From JADJPO01 sp963750395 (GTDB lineage Bacteria; Actinomycetota; Actinomycetes; Actinomycetales; Kineosporiaceae): a stretch of DNA of 64,000 nucleotides. The position numbers and the translations under genes are program-made. The stretch spans positions 434,001 to 498,000 of the forward strand of contig CAVVQM010000006.1 in the NCBI GenBank assembly GCA_963750395.1. The letters run 5' to 3'. Shown piece after piece: positions 43,053 to 51,250 of the stretch. Below the pieces are notes generated by a model. The model was not told the origin of the DNA. It did not search any database and saw only the letters and a program-made list of their open reading frames with translations. Every line of letters starts with the position of its first letter. The first letter of the stretch is position 1.

Positions 43053-44176
43053 CACCCTGCGTCCTCCAGCTGGAACGCGACCGGTGGGCTGCTCGCCCCG
43101 TTCGCCTGAACCCGCACCGCGTGCCGGCCCGACCGATAGGTCCTGGTGCGAACGACCCGGAAGGAGTGCCGCTTGGCAACGGTCAGCCGCTGCCCGGGCG
43201 CGACGTCGACCCGGGCGAGCCGGTACACCTTGGACGTCGTGGCACCTCCGACCGCGGGGAACTCGAGTTCATAGTCGACGATCACACGCCGCGCCTGTTC
43301 GGTCTCGTTCACCACCTCCGCCGTGATCCTCATCGCGTCACCGATCACCACCCGCGCCGGTTCGATCCGCACGCCCTCGACCCGCACCGCCGGGTCGTAT
43401 CCGCAGCCGACGACCTCGAGCGCCCCCGCGTGCCCCGCCTTGATCAGAGTGCGCAGCCCGTGATCGACGATCCAGGCGGTGCGTTCGGAGTCGCTCTCCG
43501 AGAGCCAGCGCCCGGCCGTCTCGACCGCCAGCACCGGGTGGTCCTTCGCGATGTCGTTGAGATTGTTCGCCACCGACGTGCGCACATAGGGGGAGGGATC
43601 GTCGATGAGCACATCGATGACCTCCAGGACCTCGCTGGGGTCGGCCACGAACGGAGCGAATCTCGGCGCCCAGGGCAGCCTCGGCCGGATCCCCTCACTG
43701 GCCAGTCGCCGCACGTTGAAGCTGTTGTCGCGCGCCCACGCGCGGACATGGGTCATGGTGAGCTCGTGGTGGGCCGCGAGATAGGGTCGGACGGCGAACT
43801 CGCCGGTGTGCCGGCGGGTGACCTCGCGGATGGCCTCCAACGACGTCTGCGGGTGATCGAGGCCGTACTCCTGGATGAAGCGTGCGACCGGCATCAGGTA
43901 CCACGACGTGGCGAACGTGCCGCCGCCCTCGCCCAGCTCCTCTCCGAGCGAGGCCACGAGTAACGCCACTGCCTTCCGGTAGTCCTCGGGTAATCGGCTG
44001 CGAAGCCCTTGCGCCAGAACCAGTACCCGGTCCTGGAGCTCCAAAGGCCCGACGCGCGCGTCCACCTCGGATGCATAGTCGTCGACGTCGAAGTCGGCGA
44101 CCACCGCCACGAGATGCTCACCGATGGCCCTGGCGCACCCGCCGTCGAAGTAGCGCTTGAGACTGTTGTCGTTCAT
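43052..44176 (-). CDS. DNA alkylation repair protein, AlkC/AlkD-like HEAT-repeat family with C-terminal Ig-like domain
   Basis: Protein of 374 aa. The HEAT-like helical domain (residues about 1-260) includes the AlkC-like signatures VRRLASEGIRPRLPWAPR and DPSPYVRTSVANNLNDIAKDHP. The last 110 residues form an Ig-like beta domain (ITAEVVNETEQARRVIVDYELEF...). AlkC enzymes are glycosylases removing N3-methyladenine-type lesions, and a subgroup carries such an Ig-like end. The ATG at 44176 shares a base with the tetR stop (TGATG). Substrate specificity is inferred from family. Confidence 0.85.
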   Translation of the reverse strand: MNDNSLKRYFDGGCARAIGEHLVAVVADFDVDDYASEVDARVGPLELQDRVLVLAQGLRSRLPEDYRKAVALLVASLGEELGEGGGTFATSWYLMPVARFIQEYGLDHPQTSLEAIREVTRRHTGEFAVRPYLAAHHELTMTHVRAWARDNSFNVRRLASEGIRPRLPWAPRFAPFVADPSEVLEVIDVLIDDPSPYVRTSVANNLNDIAKDHPVLAVETAGRWLSESDSERTAWIVDHGLRTLIKAGHAGALEVVGCGYDPAVRVEGVRIEPARVVIGDAMRITAEVVNETEQARRVIVDYELEFPAVGGATTSKVYRLARVDVAPGQRLTVAKRHSFRVVRTRTYRSGRHAVRVQANGASSPPVAFQLEDAG

Positions 44177-45027
44177 CACGTCTCCACGGCGTGTCCCCCG
44201 GGTGGGACAGGCGGTGGTTGCTCGATGAGGAGCAGGGCGAGACGGTCGAGGAGGTTCTCCAGAGCATCCTCGAACTCGGCCGCGGCGTGGTTCTCCGCGA
44301 GTTGGCCACTGAGGCGCTGCACCGTCGGGTAGTCGGCGAGGCTGCCCGAGGGCTCGGGATCGGTCAGGACGTCGAGCGGTCCGAGATCGGCGCCGTGGCC
44401 GGACACCTCCAGGAGCAGGTGACCGAGGAGGAAGCTGCTGAAGGCTCGGTAGGCCACGACGGCACTGTCGTCGTCGAATCCCTCTGATACCAGCGCATTC
44501 AGGAACACCTCGACCCATCGCAGGCTGCGCAGGGGTGGTCGAAGCCATGGTGCCTCGGGAGGGCGGGACGCCACCAGGGGAAAGGCCTTGGGGTTGGCCA
44601 GGGCGACCCGGCGCATTCCGTGGGCCAGACGCTGCAGAAAGTCCTGCCACCCGTTCGTGGGCTCGACGAGCACGTCGTCGTCCTCGTCGAGGCGATCCAC
44701 GATCGCCTCCACGACCGCGTCCAGGAGGTCCTCCTTGCCCGGCACGTAGCGGTACAGCGCCATGGCCTCCACCCCGAGTCGGGCGCCGAGGCGTCGCATG
44801 GTCATGCCGGCGAGCCCGGAGTCGTGGATGTAGATGACCGCTGCCGCGACGATGCGCTCGCGGGTGAGGTGCGTGCGCGCGGAGGGTGGCTCCTTCCCGG
44901 CCACGACGTCGGCGTCGACATCCGAGATCACGTCGGCGCCTTCAGGGGCCGCCGGCCTGGTGGTGCTTGCCCGGTCGGCCCGCCCGACACCCGAGTCGTC
45001 GAGATCGCCGTCCGCGTACCCGACCAT
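44176..45027 (-). CDS. TetR/AcrR-family transcriptional regulator
   Basis: Regulator of 283 aa. A long acidic N-terminal extension (residues 1-50) precedes the TetR helix-turn-helix (about 52-100; LTRERIVAAAVIYIHDSG, MTMRRLGARLGVEAMALYRYVPGKEDLL). The ligand-binding domain resembles the TetR_C type. It heads the tetR - alkC-like - glpD operon. It is divergent from the ytxH operon, and a palindromic site in the shared region is a likely operator for it. The ligand is unknown. Confidence 0.9.
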   Translation of the reverse strand: MVGYADGDLDDSGVGRADRASTTRPAAPEGADVISDVDADVVAGKEPPSARTHLTRERIVAAAVIYIHDSGLAGMTMRRLGARLGVEAMALYRYVPGKEDLLDAVVEAIVDRLDEDDDVLVEPTNGWQDFLQRLAHGMRRVALANPKAFPLVASRPPEAPWLRPPLRSLRWVEVFLNALVSEGFDDDSAVVAYRAFSSFLLGHLLLEVSGHGADLGPLDVLTDPEPSGSLADYPTVQRLSGQLAENHAAAEFEDALENLLDRLALLLIEQPPPVPPGGHAVET

Positions 45028-45180
45028 CAGGCAAGGCTATCGCCACGCCGACGCCGCGCACCCCGGCCACGGGCCACCCCGACAGACGGGTCACCCGTCA
45101 ACACCCGTCGAGATTCGGATCTCGGCGCGTCCGCCTCTGCGTGATCCCGTTCGAACGGCTTTGTCCGCTGCTGCGTGAGA

Positions 45181-45196
45181 TGTGGCGCTCGCCACA
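45181..45196. promoter_or_regulatory. inverted repeat TGTGGCG-CT-CGCCACA
   Basis: Perfect 7-bp arms with a 2-base spacer, located 154 bases upstream of tetR and 97 bases upstream of ytxH. It is 7 bases from the GTTTAC palindrome and so may belong to the same control region. Confidence 0.4.
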
Positions 45197-45202
45197 GAGT
45201 TG

Positions 45203-45217
45203 GTTTACGTTGTAAAC
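45203..45217. promoter_or_regulatory. TetR-type operator GTTTAC-GTT-GTAAAC
   Basis: GTTTAC (45203-45208) and GTAAAC (45212-45217) are perfect inverted arms with a 3-base spacer, a form known for TetR-family operators. It lies between tetR (minus) and the ytxH operon (plus), in an AT-rich patch of an otherwise GC-rich gap. Confidence 0.6.
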
Positions 45218-45292
45218 GGCCGAGGCCATCGTGGGCCGGCCCCGCTCGCCAGGTTGCAGCGGGATCCGTAGGGACAATGCGAGAGGTTGTGC

Positions 45293-45646
45293 ATGGTGAT
45301 GGGGAAACTGGGAATGCTCCTCGCGGCCGGGGCCGGCTACGTGCTGGGCACGCGAGCTGGTCGAGAGCGCTACGAGCAGCTGCGGTATCAGGCTAAGCGC
45401 CTGTGGTCCGACCCGCACGTGCAGGAGTCGAAGGCCAAGGTGCAGCAGGTCGCGCAGCAGAAGGGCAGCCAGGCTCAGGGCAAGATCCAGGGCAAGATCC
45501 AGGACAAGCTCCCGGACAGGTTCTCAACGGCCACCAGCGCCTCGGATCGACCGACGTCGACCAGTGACCTGGACTCACGGGACCAGAGCGCCGCGGCGGG
45601 CGCGTTGCATCCCACCGGCGCAGACGCACGGCACCGCGATGGCTGA
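45293..45646 (+). CDS. YtxH-domain small protein
   Basis: Protein of 117 aa. An N-terminal hydrophobic stretch (GMLLAAGAGYVLGTRAGRERYEQLR) is the YtxH-like anchor. A helical, Gln/Lys-rich repeat region follows (AQGKIQGKIQDKL), then a Ser/Thr/Asp tail. Such proteins are linked to general stress and the envelope, but their role is undefined. The ATG at 45293 has GAGAGG upstream; an ATG two codons later is equally possible. It is the first of five co-directional, overlapping genes. Confidence 0.78.
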   Translation: MVMGKLGMLLAAGAGYVLGTRAGRERYEQLRYQAKRLWSDPHVQESKAKVQQVAQQKGSQAQGKIQGKIQDKLPDRFSTATSASDRPTSTSDLDSRDQSAAAGALHPTGADARHRDG

Positions 45647-46148
45647 GAGCGAGGCCGGGCGGCACCGCGCCGGATCTGGTGGGTCCATGTCGAACAGCGC
45701 CACGACGCACATGGTCGACGGCGATCGGGCCGACGGCACCCTGCGCGCGACTGGCCGTACGCCGGCAGAGGAGGCCTCGACCGGTGAGTTGATCGGGCGG
45801 GCCAGCGAGCAGCTCACAGATCTGGTCCGGTCAGAGCTGCGGCTGGCCAGGGTCGAGTTGCAGGAAACGGTCAAGCGGGCGGGCATCGGCGCCGGCCTCT
45901 TCGGCACCGCCGGAGTGATCGCGCTGTACGGACTGGGCGTCCTGGTCGCCGCGGCCGTCCTGGCCCTGGCTCTCGTTTTGGATGCATGGCTGGCCGCGTC
46001 GATCGTGGCGGTCGTGCTCTTCGCCGCCGCCGGAGTCGCCGCGCTGGTGGGCAGGAAGCAGGTCGCTCAGGTGACACCACCGATCCACCAGAGCGTGGAG
46101 AGCATCAAGCGGGACGTGCAGACCGTCAAGGACAGGGACACGGCATGA
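45639..46148 (+). CDS. phage-holin-3_6-like (actinobacterial holin-like) membrane protein
   Basis: Protein of 169 aa. After an unstructured N-terminus comes TGELIGRASEQLTDLVRSELRLARVELQETVKRAG, the signature of the Phage_holin_3_6 family in actinobacteria. Two membrane helices (residues about 90-115 and 118-140) and a basic end follow. It is not linked to lysis genes here. The ATG at 45639 overlaps the ytxH-like stop by 8 bases; an ATG at 45687 is an alternative start. It is co-transcribed with the DUF3618 and YihY genes. Confidence 0.8.
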   Translation: MAESEAGRHRAGSGGSMSNSATTHMVDGDRADGTLRATGRTPAEEASTGELIGRASEQLTDLVRSELRLARVELQETVKRAGIGAGLFGTAGVIALYGLGVLVAAAVLALALVLDAWLAASIVAVVLFAAAGVAALVGRKQVAQVTPPIHQSVESIKRDVQTVKDRDTA

Positions 46149-46525
46149 GCGAACCACGTGGAACCGAGAACGCCCCAGCGCCCGCCGCCGCGGACGAGGC
46201 GCCGGGCGCCGAGGAGATCGAGGCCCATATCGAGCAGACCCGCCACGACCTTGCCGAAACGGTCGACGCACTGAGCGCGAAGCTGGATGTACCGACGCGC
46301 GCCCGCCACCAGGCACAGGCGACCAAACATCGTGCCGCGGAGCAGATCGGTCTCGCCCGTGAGCGCATCGTGGCAGCGGCATCACGCGGCAACGACACCC
46401 TCAAAGACGTGGTCACCGATGACCAGGGTGACCGCCGAGCCGGCGTTTCCATCGCCGCGGGCGTCGCGTTCATGGTCGTCGCCGCGGGCGCCGTCGTGGT
46501 CGTGCTGCGCCAGCGACGCCGGTGA
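46145..46525 (+). CDS. DUF3618 domain protein
   Basis: Protein of 126 aa. The DUF3618 core is IEAHIEQTRHDLAETVDALSAKLDVPTRARHQ (residues about 23-55). A helical middle and one C-terminal membrane helix (VSIAAGVAFMVVAAGAVVVVL) end the protein. The family is typical of this actinobacterial envelope gene set; function is unknown. The ATG overlaps the previous stop (ATGA) and its own stop overlaps the next GTG. Confidence 0.88.
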   Translation: MSEPRGTENAPAPAAADEAPGAEEIEAHIEQTRHDLAETVDALSAKLDVPTRARHQAQATKHRAAEQIGLARERIVAAASRGNDTLKDVVTDDQGDRRAGVSIAAGVAFMVVAAGAVVVVLRQRRR

Positions 46526-47670
46526 GCGAGCACCGCCGGCCGGGCTCGGGTGCTGCACGGACGCAGTCCTCCGCGGATTCGTCCTCCACCATCGCGATGA
46601 AGGATGTGCCGCACCCGGACAGCTCGGCCAAGCCGGACTCGCCCACAGACATCTCCAAGCCCTCGTGGCGCTTCGTGGCCCGCAAGACGTTCCGGGAGTT
46701 CTCCAAGGACCAGTGCACCGACATCGCCGCGGCGCTGACCTACTACGGCGTGCTCGCTCTGTTTCCGGCGATCATCGCTCTGCTGTCCCTGGTCGGCCTG
46801 TTCGGGCAGGGCCCTCAGACGGTGGATGCCTTCCTGCAGATCCTGAGCGACCTCGGGGCGGGGTCGGTGGCCGGCACGCTTGAACCCGTTCTGACGTCGC
46901 TGAGCACAGCCTCGGGTGCCGGGCTCGCGCTGATCGGCGGCCTGCTCGCATCCCTGTGGTCCGCCTCGGGCTACGTCAACTCGTTCTCGCGGGCCATGAA
47001 CCGGATCTATGAGATCGAGGAGGGCCGCCCGATCTGGAAGCTGCGTCCGGCGATGCTGGGCGTCACCCTGGTGATGCTCCTGCTCACGGCGGTCGTGGCG
47101 ATCGCGCTGGTGCTGACCGGTCCGGCGGCGGAGGCCTTCGGCAGGGCCCTCGGCCTGGGCTCGACCGTGGTGACCGTCTGGAGCATCGCCAAGTGGCCCG
47201 TCCTGCTCGGCCTGGTCGTCGTCATCGTCGCCATCCTGTACTGGGCGACGCCCAACATCGAGCAGCCCAGGTTCCGCTGGGTCAGTCTGGGCGCCCTGTC
47301 GGCGATCATGGTGTGGGTCATCGCCTCCGCGGCGTTCGGGCTCTACGTCGCCAACTTCTCCAGCTACAACGAGACCTACGGCTCGCTGGCCGGGGTGATC
47401 GTCTTCCTCCTCTGGCTGTGGATCACCAACCTCGCGTTGCTGTTCGGCGCCGAGCTGGACGCCGAACTCGAGCGGGGCCGCGAACTCCAGGCCGGCATCC
47501 GCGCCGAGCGCCAGGTCCAGCTCCCTGCCCGCGACACCACCAAGATCGAGAAGACCGAGGAGAAGCGCCGAGAGGACATCGAGCGCGGTCGACGACTGCG
47601 CCTGACCCGTGGCGAGTCCCAGGACCCCCAGGGCGACCGGGACGCCGAGATCGAGAAGGAAGACGACTGA
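46522..47670 (+). CDS. YihY/BrkB-family integral membrane protein
   Basis: Membrane protein of 382 aa. It has a hydrophilic N-terminus (residues 1-45), the family entry motif DQCTDIAAALTYYGVLALFPAIIALLSL, and about six helices. A Tyr/Asn-rich loop (NFSSYNETYGSLAGVIVFLLWLWI) and a charged cytosolic tail rich in Glu, Arg and Lys follow. Once annotated as ribonuclease BN, the family is now regarded as membrane proteins of unclear role. The GTG overlaps the DUF3618 stop. Confidence 0.92.
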   Translation: MSEHRRPGSGAARTQSSADSSSTIAMKDVPHPDSSAKPDSPTDISKPSWRFVARKTFREFSKDQCTDIAAALTYYGVLALFPAIIALLSLVGLFGQGPQTVDAFLQILSDLGAGSVAGTLEPVLTSLSTASGAGLALIGGLLASLWSASGYVNSFSRAMNRIYEIEEGRPIWKLRPAMLGVTLVMLLLTAVVAIALVLTGPAAEAFGRALGLGSTVVTVWSIAKWPVLLGLVVVIVAILYWATPNIEQPRFRWVSLGALSAIMVWVIASAAFGLYVANFSSYNETYGSLAGVIVFLLWLWITNLALLFGAELDAELERGRELQAGIRAERQVQLPARDTTKIEKTEEKRREDIERGRRLRLTRGESQDPQGDRDAEIEKEDD

Positions 47671-47966
47671 TGCGACCCGAGAAGAGCACCAGCACCTCCG
47701 CCAAGATCCTCTACCGGCCCGTGGGCCTGGTCACAAGCGTTCTCGCCGGTATCGCGGCGGGGCAGGTGTTCAAACAGGCCTGGAAGCACGGCACGCCCGG
47801 AGCCGACGCCGACGCGCCGAAGGCGCTGGAGTCGGAGTACGGCCTCCGGGAGATCCTCCTTGCGGCGGCGGTGCAGGGCGCCATCTTCGCCACCGTCAAG
47901 GCACTGGCCGACCGAGCCGGCGCCCGCCTGTTCCAGCGCTGGACCGGCGAGTGGCCAGGCGACTGA
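47670..47966 (+). CDS. DUF4235 domain protein
   Basis: Small membrane protein of 98 aa: KILYRPVGLVTSVLAGIAAGQVFKQAWK, then a soluble linker, then ILLAAAVQGAIFATVKALADRAGARLFQRWTGEWPG. Two hydrophobic segments and the family ends fit DUF4235, of unknown function. Its ATG shares a base with the YihY stop (TGATG). It closes the ytxH - holin - DUF3618 - yihY operon. Confidence 0.9.
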   Translation: MRPEKSTSTSAKILYRPVGLVTSVLAGIAAGQVFKQAWKHGTPGADADAPKALESEYGLREILLAAAVQGAIFATVKALADRAGARLFQRWTGEWPGD

Positions 47967-47991
47967 CCATGTAGGCCACCTGTGGCGCGTC

Positions 47992-48006
47992 AGGACCTCC
48001 GGCCCC
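47992..48006 (+). promoter_or_regulatory. DevR/DosR-box-like sequence
   Basis: AGGACCTCCGGCCCC fits the two-half-site form (RGGAC-N4-GGCCC) of actinobacterial DevR boxes. It lies 217 bases upstream of the DUF4389 gene and just after the DUF4235 stop. A second, weaker copy (GGGGCCTCCGGC) lies near 48061-48072. The rest of the 256-base gap shows no gene. Confidence 0.3.
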
Positions 48007-48222
48007 TGTCGGGGAGGCCCCCGCAGGTGTGGGCTGGAAGGTGCGGGACAGTGAGGCGCGTCGGGGCCTCCGGCGGCATCGGACGGCGTGCTCACGCCCC
48101 GTCGGCGCGAGCCGACAACACAGTCTTCGTTCCGAATCCGCCACGGAGATGCCACCCCCACCGAGGCCGCGATGCGTGGGCGCCAGGAGGTCCGCCCTCG
48201 CCACGGCGAGAGCGTGATCGAC

Positions 48223-49752
48223 ATGACAATGGCTCACCCCACCTATCCCGTCCATGTTCAGGGGCGGTTGGATCGGTCCCTGTCCCGATGGCTCTGGCTG
48301 GTCAAATGGCTACTCGCCCTGCCGCACTACGTCGTGCTGGCGTTCCTGTGGGCGGCGTTCCTGGTGCTCAGCGTGGTCGCCTTCTTCGCGATCCTGTTCA
48401 CCGGCCGCTACCCGCGGACGATCTTCGACTTCAACGTGGGTGTTCTGCGCTGGGCCTGGCGCGTGGCCTACTACGCGTACAACGCGCTCGGCACCGACCG
48501 GTACCCGCCGTTCACGCTCGCCGACGTGCCCGACTACCCGGCGCGGCTCGACATCGCCTACCCGGAGCACCTGTCCCGTGGCCTGGTGCTGGTCAAGTGG
48601 TGGCTGCTGGCCATCCCTCACTACATCATCGTGGGAATCTTCGTCGGCGGCGGCGCCTGGGTGGGCTGGCGCGCCGACGAGAACTGGCAGTGGAGCTGGG
48701 GAGGCGGCGGCCTGGTCGGGTTGCTCGTGCTCATCTCGGCCGTCGTGCTCGCGGTGACCGGGCGCTACCCGAGGTCGCTGTTCGACTTCATCCTCGGCAT
48801 GAACCGCTGGGCGCTGCGAGTGGCGGGCTACGCCGCTCTGATGACCGACCGCTACCCCCCGTTCCGGCTCGACCTCGGTGGTGACGACCCGGACGGCGTG
48901 CTCACCCTCGGGCGGACGGCGACTTCGCCGACCGGCGAGGCGCCTGAGCCACCGCCGATACCGACGATGCAGCCCATGCCGGCCGCCCCGGGCACCGGCA
49001 CCCCCGGCGCGCCGGGGCCGGGCGGGCCTGTCGCCACCTCCCGATGGACCACCGGGCGGGTGATCGCCGTTGTCGTGGGCGCCCTCATGGTGCTCACGTC
49101 CGCGGGGTTCGCCGCCGCCGGAACAGGCCTGGCCTGGGCCGCCGGCGCTCAGCGTGACGCCGCCGGGTACCTGACCAGCGACGTGGTGCGCCTGTCGACC
49201 GATGGGTACGCCGTGACCTCTCGCAGCATCACCCTGGACGGCGCCGGTCCGGGTTGGGCCTACCCGGACGCCGTGGTCGACTCGGTCCGGCTCCGCGCGC
49301 AGGGCCCGGCATCGGTACCGGTCTTCATCGGGTTGGGCCCGACCGCGCAGGTCGAGGACTACCTGGCGTCCGTCCAGTACTCCACGGTGACGGATCTGGG
49401 AATCGGAACGGGCGGAACGATCCGCTACACCGATCACGCCGGAACGGCTCCGGCCGAGCCCCCGGCGTCCCAGGGCTTCTGGACGGCCCAGAGCTCCGGC
49501 GCTGGTCGACAGTCCGTGGTCTGGACTCCCGAAGCCGGTGACTGGACGATCGTGGTGATGAACGCCGACGCGTCCCCCGGGGTCAGCGTCGACACGGACG
49601 TCGCCGCAGACGTCCCCTGGCTTCCGTGGCTGGGCGGCGGCATCTTCGCCGCAGGCATCGTGTTGTTGCTGCTCGGCGCCGCCCTCATCGCGGTGGCCGT
49701 CGCCCGCGCATCCCGGAGGGAGTCGGAGGCGCTGCCCAGGCTGAGTGCATGA
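48223..49752 (+). CDS. DUF4389 domain membrane protein
   Basis: Membrane protein of 509 aa. It has two DUF4389-type segments: WLVKWLLALPHYVVLAFLW...TGRYPRTIFDFNVGVLRWAWRV and VKWWLLAIPHYIIVGIF...TGRYPRSLFDFILGMNRWALRV. Each is followed by a DRYPPF motif. A Pro/Gly-rich linker (residues about 235-275), another helix, an outer beta-rich domain (about 310-470) and a final helix complete it. Function is unknown. The ATG at 48223 is chosen by family start; the ribosome site is weak. Confidence 0.85.
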   Translation: MTMAHPTYPVHVQGRLDRSLSRWLWLVKWLLALPHYVVLAFLWAAFLVLSVVAFFAILFTGRYPRTIFDFNVGVLRWAWRVAYYAYNALGTDRYPPFTLADVPDYPARLDIAYPEHLSRGLVLVKWWLLAIPHYIIVGIFVGGGAWVGWRADENWQWSWGGGGLVGLLVLISAVVLAVTGRYPRSLFDFILGMNRWALRVAGYAALMTDRYPPFRLDLGGDDPDGVLTLGRTATSPTGEAPEPPPIPTMQPMPAAPGTGTPGAPGPGGPVATSRWTTGRVIAVVVGALMVLTSAGFAAAGTGLAWAAGAQRDAAGYLTSDVVRLSTDGYAVTSRSITLDGAGPGWAYPDAVVDSVRLRAQGPASVPVFIGLGPTAQVEDYLASVQYSTVTDLGIGTGGTIRYTDHAGTAPAEPPASQGFWTAQSSGAGRQSVVWTPEAGDWTIVVMNADASPGVSVDTDVAADVPWLPWLGGGIFAAGIVLLLLGAALIAVAVARASRRESEALPRLSA

Positions 49753-49850
49753 CCGAGGCCGGCCGGATCTGGCCGGGCCGTCCGGACGTCCATCACTGCG
49801 GCGGCGCACTCACCGGTGTGCTCGAGGTCTGAGGGCGCTGCCCGCGAATC

Positions 49851-49891
49851 GGGTGCTGTTCTCCCCCCGTGCGTGGGGGAGAACAGCACCC
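49851..49891. terminator. 17-bp hairpin between convergent genes (repeated element, copy 2)
   Basis: Arms 49851-49867 and 49875-49891 pair perfectly with a 7-base loop. The arm sequence GGGTGCTGTTCTCCCCC is identical to the core of the hairpin at 7473-7517. Again it sits between two convergent genes (DUF4389 and the M50-like peptidase). Confidence 0.8.
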
Positions 49892-49902
49892 CTTCGGCTC
49901 GG

Positions 49903-50625
49903 TCAGAGGGCCGGCATCGCGGCCAGTAGCTGAACGGCCACCAGCCAGCTCGCGCCGGCCGCGACCGCGACGAACGAGGCGTTCCAGATCAGCCGGGGAA
50001 CGTGGGTCAGCCGGGCGAGCACCGCCGGGTCGTCGGCGGCGTCACCGTGCCTGACCACCGCGGCCACGTGTCGCCAGGCGCCGATCACGAGCACCAGCCC
50101 GGCGCCGATCAGCACCTGTTCCTGCAGGACGTCGTCGCGCCACCACCAGAGGGCACCGATCGAGGCGACGGCGGCCGCCAGGACCAGCGCGGTGAACGCC
50201 GATCGGATCCGCGGCAGGGCGAGCAGGACGACGATCAGGGCCACGGTGATCACCGGCGCAGCCCAGCCACGGGCGGCCAGCCACACGGCGGCGGCGCCGA
50301 CCACCGCCGGGGCGGGGTAGCCGGCCCAGGTGGTCATCGCCCGGCCCGGCCCGCTGGCCCGGCCCGAGGTCACGGCGTGCCCGGACATGTCGCCACGGAC
50401 CACGAAACCGGTGAACCGCCGTCCGACGCCCATGCCGACCAGCGCGTGTCCGAGCTCGTGGACGAGCGTCACGCTGACCCGCGCCACCTGCCACAACGGA
50501 CGTACGAGCACCAACGCCAGGGCCACCGACAGCGCCAGAGCCGTCCCGGATGCGGTCAACTCCGCCCCGCCCGCGACGGGCACGACCCGATCCGACAGCT
50601 CGCTCGCCCAATCCACGCGGGTCAT
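49903..50625 (-). CDS. M50-family (M50B-like) membrane peptidase
   Basis: Membrane protein of 240 aa with a zinc-protease motif HELGHALVG near residue 56, the M50B-like pattern. A GxxMSGHA-type strand, an MTTWAGYPAPAVVGAA helix that aligns with the second conserved region, and four to five more helices follow. No PDZ domain is present. The ATG at 50625 has GAGGCAGG upstream. It is convergent with the DUF4389 gene. Substrate unknown. Confidence 0.82.
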   Translation of the reverse strand: MTRVDWASELSDRVVPVAGGAELTASGTALALSVALALVLVRPLWQVARVSVTLVHELGHALVGMGVGRRFTGFVVRGDMSGHAVTSGRASGPGRAMTTWAGYPAPAVVGAAAVWLAARGWAAPVITVALIVVLLALPRIRSAFTALVLAAAVASIGALWWWRDDVLQEQVLIGAGLVLVIGAWRHVAAVVRHGDAADDPAVLARLTHVPRLIWNASFVAVAAGASWLVAVQLLAAMPAL

Positions 50626-50686
50626 CCTGCCTCAGCCCGCTGGCATTCTGCTGTGACTGGCCGGGGCGGCCGCCCTCGTGCGGGAT

Positions 50687-51250
50687 TCAGGCGGCCGAAC
50701 GGGACCGCAGCGGGGGGTAGGCGTCCGCCGGCTCGACCGGGCGGCCCAGGTCCACGGGCTGGAACTCCTTCTTGACGAGGGTGGTCCCCTCCCCGGAGAG
50801 GGTGAGACTCGCCCGGGCCCGGCCGGGCCTGCTGTCGACGACCCGGCCGTGCTCGACGAGCAGGGTCAGGCTCGACACCGTGATCTCCATTTCGAGCTTC
50901 AGCCGGAGCAGGGTGATCGCGGCCGCGCCGAGCGTGGCGTGAACGGTGGGGGTGTGGATGCTGGTGACGGTGTGTTCGCCGAGTTCGACCACCTGGCGTG
51001 ACCCGGGCTCGGCGGCCGTCCGCCGCTTCGCACGGGCGACCTCGGCGTACTTGTGCCAGGCCTCCATGGCCACGTTCCCCAGAGACATGTCGAGGAGCCT
51101 CAGCAGGGCCACGCTCACCTGCGTCGGATCGATCGCGACGCCGGACAGTCTGAACCGGCCGAGATCGAGCCCGGCGGGGCCGAGTCCGGCGTCCAGGCTC
51201 TCGCGGCCCGCCTCGGGGCCGCCGAACAGCACGCTCGCCACGGTGGTCAT
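50687..51250 (-). CDS. hypothetical protein coupled to a membrane protein gene
   Basis: Not recognised. A 187-aa soluble protein without a signal peptide. A conserved-looking core is RFRLSGVAIDPTQVSVALLRLLDMSLGNVAMEAWHKY, and a beta-rich second half follows (LEMEITVSSLTLLVEHGRVVDSRPGRARASLTLSGE). The ATG at 51250 overlaps the stop of the upstream secreted-domain protein (ATGA), with GGAGG upstream. The two are therefore made together, and this may be the cytosolic partner of that membrane protein. Confidence 0.65.
   Translation of the reverse strand: MTTVASVLFGGPEAGRESLDAGLGPAGLDLGRFRLSGVAIDPTQVSVALLRLLDMSLGNVAMEAWHKYAEVARAKRRTAAEPGSRQVVELGEHTVTSIHTPTVHATLGAAAITLLRLKLEMEITVSSLTLLVEHGRVVDSRPGRARASLTLSGEGTTLVKKEFQPVDLGRPVEPADAYPPLRSRSAA

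Noticed and set aside
47967..48222. Possible riboswitch in the gap before DUF4389
   Set aside because: GC-rich short stems can be drawn, but no conserved riboswitch core could be recognised.
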